Below are positions 58,694 through 64,000 of a stretch of DNA of 64,000 nt, one piece after another. Position 1 is the stretch's first letter. The number at the start of each line of letters is the position of its first letter. Location: the NCBI RefSeq assembly GCF_018100785.1, contig NZ_JAGJEC010000002.1:682001-746000 (forward strand), written 5' to 3'. The notes under the pieces were generated by a model, which was not told the origin of the DNA, searched no databases, and worked only from the letters and a program-made list of their open reading frames with translations. The stretch is from Maribacter sp. MMG018 (GTDB taxonomy: Bacteria > Bacteroidota > Bacteroidia > Flavobacteriales > Flavobacteriaceae). A program made the translations under genes and the position numbers.

Positions 58694-59161
58694 TTATTCG
58701 CTTTTCTTTAAATAATCGGGTAATTCCTTACTCAGCCAATCTTGACGTACCGGAACGTGCACATCTAAGTCCACCGTCTTTTCCAATGCCCAAAATTCAT
58801 GTGGAACGTTTTCTGGAAAGACAATAACCTCTCCGCCCGAAACAATAACAAATTCCTCTTTGCCGTCTATTATGGTCTTGATTTTTACCTTTCCGGACAT
58901 GATATAGGTAATCTGCTCATTAGGGTGTTGGTGCCAAGGAATATGCGCGCCTTCTTCTAAATCGAAAATGGTCATTTGTCCTTTTTCGCCATGAAACCAC
59001 TTGCGCTTTATTCCTTCGCCAATAGTCTCCGATTCCATTTCATCAAAATTGAAATGTTGCACTTTTGAAGTGGCCAGGGAATCTATTGTCGTTACTTGTG
59101 CATTGGCCGTAGTACCGGCGTATATTGCCGCTATGACCAAAATTTTGAGTGTAGTTTTCAT
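58694..59161 (-). CDS. exported single-domain cupin protein
   Basis: 155 residues, signal peptide MKTTLKILVIAAIYAGTTANAQ. One cupin: HIPWHQHPNEQITYIMSGKVKIKTIIDGKEEF has the HxH...E metal triad, and VPHEFWALEKTVDLDVHVPVRQDWL carries the last His. Small-molecule binding or oxygenase activity in the periplasm is likely. Between the MDR gene (31 bp) and the DUF4437 gene (48 bp) in the six-gene operon. With DUF4437 and the MRJP-like protein it gives the operon three exported proteins. Confidence 0.88.
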   Translation of the reverse strand: MKTTLKILVIAAIYAGTTANAQVTTIDSLATSKVQHFNFDEMESETIGEGIKRKWFHGEKGQMTIFDLEEGAHIPWHQHPNEQITYIMSGKVKIKTIIDGKEEFVIVSGGEVIVFPENVPHEFWALEKTVDLDVHVPVRQDWLSKELPDYLKKSE

Positions 59162-59192
59162 TTTCTATTTTAATTATTTCTACTCATGGTGT

Positions 59193-60200
59193 CTAAAATC
59201 CTTCCAAAACAATCTTCCCCTTTGCTTTTCCCGTTTCCAAAAAAGCGTGGGCTTTTCTAAGGTTCTCGGCATTTATGGTTCCGAAGTGTTCACCTAAAGT
59301 GGTCTTAATCGTTTTGCTATCGATCAACTCGGAAACCTTGTTAAGAATGTTGTGCTGTTCGACCATATCTTCCGTTTGGAACATGGAACGGGTAAACATT
59401 AACTCAATGTGAGTAGACACGGCCTTACCTTTAAAAGGCATTACGTTCAGTGATTTCGGGTCGTCAATAAACCCGAATTTACCTTGGGGCTTGATCAACT
59501 TGGCAATTTCCTCTACATGTTGTTCCGTCGCATTTAGGCTCACTACATATTCTGGTGCAGGTAGACCGTATTTCTCGAACTCTTCACTTAATTTATTCCT
59601 ATGGTTAATAACCGAGTCGGCACCCAATTCCTTTAACCAAGCCGTAGTTTCCTCACGGGAAGCCGTAGCAATGATATTCAGTTTGGTCAATTTTTTGGCC
59701 AATTGCACCAAAATGGACCCCACACCACCGGCGGCACCTATGACTAAAATGGACTTGCTAGCATCGTTTTTGGCGACTTCCAATCTATCGAACAACATTT
59801 CCCAGGCCGTAAGCGAAGTCAAGGGTAAGGCAGCTGCTTCCGCATAAGACAAGCTCGCTGGTTTTTTGCCCACGATACGCTCATCTACCACTTGAAACTG
59901 CGCATAGCTTCCTTGTCTTGTAAAATCGCCTGCATACCAAACTTCATCACCAATCTTAAAGAGGCTAACATCCTCTCCTACCTCTTTAACGACTCCCGTG
60001 GCATCCCAACCGATAACCTTCCAATCATCACCTTGTACAGGCATTCCGGCCCGTACTTTGTAATCGGCTGGGTTTACCGAAATTGCTTTTATCTCCACCA
60101 ATATATCTTTGCCGGTAACCTTGGGCATGGCCAATTCTACGTCTTGTAATGATTTTACATCCTCAATGGGGAGGTTCTCTTTGTATCCTATTGCTTTCAT
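59193..60200 (-). CDS. zinc-binding-family MDR alcohol dehydrogenase
   Basis: 335 residues from the ATG at 60200; the open frame adds 12 codons over the intergenic gap. MKAIGYKENLPIEDVKSLQDVEL opens it, VKVIGWDATGVVKEVGEDVSLFKIGDEVWYAGD-type blocks follow (about residues 65-100) and SILVIGAAGGVGSILVQLAKKLTKLNIIATASR (about 150-180) is the NADPH site. It matches the ZADH1/zinc-binding alcohol dehydrogenase subgroup, which often lacks the catalytic zinc and reduces enones. Second gene of the operon, 26 bp after the nitroreductase. Confidence 0.92.
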   Translation of the reverse strand: MKAIGYKENLPIEDVKSLQDVELAMPKVTGKDILVEIKAISVNPADYKVRAGMPVQGDDWKVIGWDATGVVKEVGEDVSLFKIGDEVWYAGDFTRQGSYAQFQVVDERIVGKKPASLSYAEAAALPLTSLTAWEMLFDRLEVAKNDASKSILVIGAAGGVGSILVQLAKKLTKLNIIATASREETTAWLKELGADSVINHRNKLSEEFEKYGLPAPEYVVSLNATEQHVEEIAKLIKPQGKFGFIDDPKSLNVMPFKGKAVSTHIELMFTRSMFQTEDMVEQHNILNKVSELIDSKTIKTTLGEHFGTINAENLRKAHAFLETGKAKGKIVLEGF

Positions 60201-60226
60201 TTTATATTTTTTTAAGGATGATAGAA

Positions 60227-60901
60227 TTACTTCCAAGTAACGATATCATCAAAATTTCTTCTCGATTTTTTAAATTCCGGATCGGCTTTTCTATAACCGA
60301 AAGCGACCATAAAGGAAAGTCCGTATTTGTCGGTATCCACACCAAATTTTTCTTTTAATAAAGCCTCTGCTTTTTCTTGGTGGAAACCTTCTATAGGGCA
60401 ACTGTCTATACCCGTTAAGGCGGCGGAAGTCATCATATTTCCCAAAGCGATATAGGTTTGCTTCGAGGCCCAGTCAAACAATTTTTTATCGTTGTCGAGA
60501 TTAAAATCCCGCTCCTGAAATTCCCTATACAACCTAGCATACGTCTCAATTACATCCTTGGGCAATTGCTTTACATCTTTCATCATGTGCGTAATGTATT
60601 CCGAATCGTACTTTACCATAGGGGCCTTCATGGCCAAGCCCAATACAAAGTGGCTGGCGGTATCTAATTTTAAGGGGGCTCCCCAGGCCACAGGTTTTAA
60701 CGATTCGCGTAGGTCCTTATCCTGTACCACAATAAAATGCCAAGGTTCAAAACCAAAGGAACTTGGTGATAAATGTGCGGTCTCCAAGATAAATTTCATA
60801 TCCTCTTCCGAAATGGTTTTGGTAGGGTCGAACTCCTTGGTAGCATGCCTATATTTAAATGCATTGATAATTTCTTCCTTTGCGATGTTCGGTGTATTCA
60901 T
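60227..60901 (-). CDS. NfsB-like nitroreductase (paralogue 2)
   Basis: 224 residues. FKYRHATKEFDPTKTISEEDMKFILETAHLSPSSFGFEPWHFIVVQD (about 15-60) is the FMN block with RHATKEF, and MTSAALTGIDSCPIEGFHQEKAEALLKEKFGV is the second conserved segment. The relation to the nitroreductase at 47173 is visible in both blocks but not close. It reduces nitro compounds, quinones or flavin. It leads the six-gene operon; its promoter carries the shared operator at 60970-61007. Confidence 0.92.
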   Translation of the reverse strand: MNTPNIAKEEIINAFKYRHATKEFDPTKTISEEDMKFILETAHLSPSSFGFEPWHFIVVQDKDLRESLKPVAWGAPLKLDTASHFVLGLAMKAPMVKYDSEYITHMMKDVKQLPKDVIETYARLYREFQERDFNLDNDKKLFDWASKQTYIALGNMMTSAALTGIDSCPIEGFHQEKAEALLKEKFGVDTDKYGLSFMVAFGYRKADPEFKKSRRNFDDIVTWK

Positions 60902-60938
60902 TTGTATGTCTTTAAAAAGTTATTTTCTTAAGTTGGGA

Positions 60939-61007
60939 CAAAGGTAGGTGTACAGCTAGGCTGCTTTAGGGTAAGAAAAAAGGAGATATAGGTACAAATA
61001 GAGGTTT
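60939..61007 (-). promoter_or_regulatory. six-gene operon promoter with shared GGTA operator
   Basis: Minus-strand -7 box TACCTTTG (60939-60946). GGTA (60970-60973), GGTA (60991-60994) and GGTTT (61003-61007) have the same N17, N8 and 24-bp spacing as at 53600 and 55673. Half-site flanks differ (TTAGGGTA and TATAGGTA), so the exact GGTA register, not general similarity, is conserved. Confidence 0.75.
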
Positions 61008-61118
61008 TTTAGCTTTGAATCCTTGTTTTTTACCTGCTCTCGCTAAAAAAACGGCAGCTTGTTCCTTCTTTGGAACGGAAAACAAGGTATTAGGCCTTTA
61101 TAAGTACAAAAGAAAGGG

Positions 61119-61748
61119 TTAGCCAACCCATCTAAATGTAAGATTGATCCTAGGTGGGATTTGTCGTGAGGTTTTTGGGACTTTGTGTTTCCAGTTTTCT
61201 TGCGTTGCTCCCTGCATGAGAAGTAGGCTTCCATGGGCCAAGGGTATATCAAGGCGTTTGAAGTCTTTTTGGGTAGCATGTTTTAGTTGGAAAGGCCTTG
61301 TGGCCCCAAAAGTAACGGAAGCAATGACGGTGTTTTTACGTTGGGCACCTTTATAATCTTGGTGCCAGTCTACACTGTCTTTACCATCTCTGTAGTAATT
61401 CAGTAGGCAACGTGTAAAATTTACGTGAACTTCCTGCTCTATGCGCTCTTTAATAAAAAGCAAATCAGCATTCCATACATGCATTTTACTTTTTGTATTC
61501 GTGTATTGAATATCCTTGCTGACGTCGCCATACCAAGCGGTCAATCGAGGGTAGTCTACATTTTTACCATGAATGGTAATTTGCTCTTGCTGCCAAGGAG
61601 TGTGTTTTAATAAGTTCTTGAATAGCCTATTGCTCTCTTCTAAACTGAAGAAATTCTCGAACAAAATAACATCGGCTCCTGGTAGATCAAATTCCGTTTT
61701 ACGGACTTCATTTGTTGAAAATAAGTCCCCTTGATTAAATAAATCCAT
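61119..61748 (-). CDS. AlkB-type DNA repair dioxygenase
   Basis: 209 residues. The Fe(II) ligands are seen in HQDYKGAQRKNTVIASVTFGATRPFQL (HxD, about residues 134-136) and NWKHKVPKTSRQIPPRINLTFR, where the second His and two Arg (2-oxoglutarate and substrate anchors) lie. PLAHGSLLLMQGATQ is the typical AlkB block. It demethylates alkylated bases in DNA or RNA. It follows the SDR gene at 61829 by 80 bp on the same strand and fits the stress theme of the island. Length is that of short AlkB homologues. Confidence 0.93.
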   Translation of the reverse strand: MDLFNQGDLFSTNEVRKTEFDLPGADVILFENFFSLEESNRLFKNLLKHTPWQQEQITIHGKNVDYPRLTAWYGDVSKDIQYTNTKSKMHVWNADLLFIKERIEQEVHVNFTRCLLNYYRDGKDSVDWHQDYKGAQRKNTVIASVTFGATRPFQLKHATQKDFKRLDIPLAHGSLLLMQGATQENWKHKVPKTSRQIPPRINLTFRWVG

Positions 61749-61828
61749 CTCTTCCTTCTTAAACCATTCTTATTTAAACCAAACTAAGAACCCAGATCTA
61801 CCAGCAGCTTTTTATGTTAACCATTGCT

Positions 61829-62623
61829 TTACAGAATAGACCGGATCAACCCGCCTTCAACCCTAATGGATGCCCCATTGGTGGCCGAAGCCAAATCACT
61901 ACAATAATATACTATGGTATTGGCGACTTCATCGACCGAGGCAAAGCGTCCGATCAAGGATGTTGGGCGCATGTTTTTAAAGAAGTTCTCTTCGACCACT
62001 TCCTCCGAAACATTCTCGGCCTTGGCCAAATCTTGGATAAAACCACTCACACCCTTTGATTTTGTCGGTCCCGGCAAAATGGAATTCACCGTAACATTAG
62101 TGCCTTTGGTCAATTCCGCTAATCCCCTACTAACGGCCAACTGCGCCGTTTTTGTCATACCGTAGTGAATCATTTCATCGGGAATGAATACGGCCGATTC
62201 GCTGGAAATAAAAATAACCCTGCCCCAGTTTTTCTTCAGCATTTTCGGGAAATAATGACGTGCCAAACGGATGCCGCTCATGACATTGACCTCAAAAAAA
62301 CGAAACCAGTCCTCATCGGGAATATCGGCAAATGCCTTAGGTTCAAAAATACCTGTGTTGTTTATAAGGATATCCACTTCTGGAACTTCCTTTAGCAGTC
62401 TGTCAATATCCTCAACTTTAGAAAAATCCGCTGCAACCCCGGATACGTTATTGTTTTGGGTACTTGCCTTTAATTTTTCTACCGCGGCATCTACCGTTTC
62501 TTGTTTTCTTCCGTTTATGATTATGGTAGCTCCTTCCTTTAAGAGCCGCTCCGCTGTTGCATAGCCAATACCAGCGGTAGAACCACTGATAAAGGCAGTC
62601 TTATCTTTAATTTTTAAATCCAT
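61829..62623 (-). CDS. short-chain dehydrogenase/reductase
   Basis: 264 residues. SGSTAGIGYATAERLLKEGATIIINGR (about 10-36) is the coenzyme motif, DILINNTGIF stands for NNAG with T in place of A, and YGMTK (about 155-159) with Ser in FISSESAV is the catalytic set. VEGGLIRSIL at the end is common in classical SDRs. Probably NADP-dependent. It follows the aldo/keto reductase by 19 bp; both lie downstream of dps on the same strand and may form one unit. Confidence 0.93.
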   Translation of the reverse strand: MDLKIKDKTAFISGSTAGIGYATAERLLKEGATIIINGRKQETVDAAVEKLKASTQNNNVSGVAADFSKVEDIDRLLKEVPEVDILINNTGIFEPKAFADIPDEDWFRFFEVNVMSGIRLARHYFPKMLKKNWGRVIFISSESAVFIPDEMIHYGMTKTAQLAVSRGLAELTKGTNVTVNSILPGPTKSKGVSGFIQDLAKAENVSEEVVEENFFKNMRPTSLIGRFASVDEVANTIVYYCSDLASATNGASIRVEGGLIRSIL

Positions 62624-62642
62624 TTTTCTTCTCTTTTAAAAA

Positions 62643-63587
62643 TTATTTACTGGCTGTTTCAAGTAATTCCAGGTCTTCGGCATCCAAATTCAATTTAGGC
62701 GCATCGAACAAGGTTTGTAATTGGGCTTTACTTGTGGCACTGACGATGGGTGCCGCAACATGTGGTTGGGCCATTAACCAAGCCAGCGCCACGGTTGCCT
62801 GTTTGGTGCCGTGTTTTTCCGAAACGGTATCGAGGGCCTTGATGATTTCCATACCTTTTGGGGTTAAGTATTGTTTTACACTACCTCCGCGAACACTCTT
62901 GTTCAAATCATCTTCGGAACGGTATTTACCGGTCAAGAATCCACTTGCCAAAGAAAAATAGGTCATTACACTTAGTCCGTGTTCTTCAACAACACCGGCA
63001 TATTTGCTTTCGTAACCTTCGCGCTCCACCAAGTTGTAATGCGGTTGCAAGGCCACGTATTTGGGAAGGTTGTTCACTTCCGAAACCTTAAGGGACTCAA
63101 GCAATCTTTCGGGCGATAGATTGGAGGCTGCAATATGGCGCACTTTGCCTGCCTTTATGATTTCGTCGTAGGCGGACAGCGTTTCTTCCACAGGGGTAAC
63201 ATCATCGTCAAAATGGGTGTAGTACAAGTCTATATAATCGGTCTGAAGGCGTTGTAAGGACTCGTCCACCGATTTTAAAATGTGCTTCTTGCTAATATCT
63301 TTAGGGTGTTCCTTGGTCTCAGAACCTACTTTGGTGGCCAGCACTATTTGGTCCCTGTTGCCCCGCTCTTTCATCCATTTTCCGATAATGGTCTCCGATT
63401 GTCCGCCAACACCGTTCACCCACCAGCTGTAGGTATCCGCGGTGTCGATAAAATTAAAGCCCGCATCGGTAAAGGCATCTAAAATTTCAAAGGATTGCTT
63501 TTCGTCCAATGTCCAACCAAAGACATTGCCACCAAAATTAATTCGTGATACTTCTAGATCTGTATTTCCTATGTTTACTTTTTTCAT
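62643..63587 (-). CDS. aldo/keto reductase (AKR)
   Basis: 314 residues. The TIM-barrel AKR catalytic set is visible: Asp-Tyr in FNFIDTADTYSWW (about residues 44-56), Lys in IVLATKVG (about 86) and His in DLYYTHFDDD (about 122). IVSATSKAQLQTLFDAPKLNLDAEDLELLETASK at the end is the family C-terminus. The enzyme reduces aldehydes and ketones with NADPH. It follows dps by 22 bp and precedes the SDR by 19 bp, so co-transcription is likely. Confidence 0.94.
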   Translation of the reverse strand: MKKVNIGNTDLEVSRINFGGNVFGWTLDEKQSFEILDAFTDAGFNFIDTADTYSWWVNGVGGQSETIIGKWMKERGNRDQIVLATKVGSETKEHPKDISKKHILKSVDESLQRLQTDYIDLYYTHFDDDVTPVEETLSAYDEIIKAGKVRHIAASNLSPERLLESLKVSEVNNLPKYVALQPHYNLVEREGYESKYAGVVEEHGLSVMTYFSLASGFLTGKYRSEDDLNKSVRGGSVKQYLTPKGMEIIKALDTVSEKHGTKQATVALAWLMAQPHVAAPIVSATSKAQLQTLFDAPKLNLDAEDLELLETASK

Positions 63588-63609
63588 CTTAATCCTGTCT
63601 ATAATTATG

Positions 63610-64000
63610 CTATTTTAAATGAGCCCTTAAGAACCACGCCGTTTTCTCGTGTTCTTCCAATAAGGCGGTAATAAAATCACTGGTTCCCAAGTCTTTGTAT
63701 GTGTCCGCCAAAGGAATAATAATCTCCCTGAGATGAATACAAATGGTCTCGTGGTCTTGCAGTAATTCTTTAATAAATCCGGTGGAACTATTATCGTTCT
63801 GTTCGCGTTCGGTCAAGTGCGTCAAGGCCAAAAACTCTTTTAGGGTGGCCGGGGCATAGTGTCCCAAAGAACGTATGCGTTCCGCAATGTTATCTATCCT
63901 TTCCGCCAATTCCTCGTACTGAGTCTCGAAAAATTTATGCTTGTCATAAAAATCGGGGCCTTCCACATTCCAATGTGCATTTCTGGTCTTTGTATAAAGC
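63610..64000 (-). CDS. dps: Dps-family ferritin-like DNA-protection protein, 5' end beyond window
   Basis: The frame is open to the end of the window, so only the C-terminal 130 residues are seen; a GTG at 63966 is not the start. TRNAHWNVEGPDFYDKHKFFETQYEELAERIDNIAERIRSLG carries the Dps ferroxidase residues (His of AHWN, then Asp and Glu in DNIAERIR). A long helical second half ends at ALLEEHEKTAWFLRAHLK. Dps shells store iron and shield DNA under oxidative stress. Same-strand neighbours AKR and SDR follow at 22 and 19 bp. Confidence 0.93.
   Translation of the reverse strand, partial: LYTKTRNAHWNVEGPDFYDKHKFFETQYEELAERIDNIAERIRSLGHYAPATLKEFLALTHLTEREQNDNSSTGFIKELLQDHETICIHLREIIIPLADTYKDLGTSDFITALLEEHEKTAWFLRAHLK

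Overview
The window looks like chromosome of a marine Flavobacteriaceae-type bacterium (Bacteroidota). The sequence evidence is: a protein ending in a gliding/type B type IX secretion (T9SS) C-terminal domain; another ending in a type A T9SS sorting domain; a TonB-dependent receptor with a carboxypeptidase-regulatory N-domain; many short lipobox lipoproteins; and intergenic -7 boxes of the Bacteroidota form TAnnTTTG. No rRNA, tRNA, CRISPR array, insertion sequence or phage module was recognised.

Layout. 1-1350: end of an ABC-2 drug/heavy-metal-type exporter (two permeases). 1360-3138: two secreted Cys/His proteins. 3418-9947: a small CxxCH protein followed by a tight operon of ABC ATPase, TonB receptor and two DUF3526-type ABC permeases. 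9995-14736: phosphatase, acyltransferase, ankyrin lipoprotein and an AraC-TM-TPR regulator. 14907-17729: a small membrane ORF, a compact SAM-I-clan-like RNA element in front of an NhaC-family (MetT-like) transporter, and a beta-barrel protein behind a structured leader. 17893-21296: an unusual DUF4242/cyclase-like/AraC regulator with an MddA-like methyltransferase and a covalent-flavin oxidase. 21454-26624: a 1333-residue repeat protein (about 45 modules) with a T9SS type B partner. 26908-42976: mixed housekeeping and surface genes (LLM flavoprotein, MarR/YgjV pair, RlmF, FabD, DUF6515 paralogues, EF-hand lipoprotein, patatin, KefG/KefB-like pair, DoxX, MarC).

43146-64000 is almost wholly a redox/electrophile-detoxification island: two nitroreductases, three quinone-reductase-type alcohol dehydrogenases, an ALDH, QorB-like and other SDRs, AKR, a double ABM monooxygenase, acetolactate decarboxylase, a 2OG oxygenase, cupins, an MRJP-type propeller protein, AlkB and Dps, interleaved with HxlR and AraC regulators. 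Its regulation can be read from the DNA. Three separate promoters (before 53553, 55627 and 60901) carry the same element, GGTA-N17-GGTA-N8-GGTTT, at the same distance (24 bp) from the -7 box. The QorB-like promoter has the same geometry with different half-sites. The HxlR/nitroreductase divergent promoters carry ACTAT/ATAGT palindromes.

The best candidate for an undescribed system is this AraC-centred regulon. It comprises a six-gene operon (nitroreductase, Zn-type ADH, cupin, DUF4437, MRJP-like protein, AraC), an enoyl-CoA hydratase/ADH pair and a 2OG-Fe(II) oxygenase, tied together by the shared operator. Functions are assigned from protein motifs only; no database search was run.
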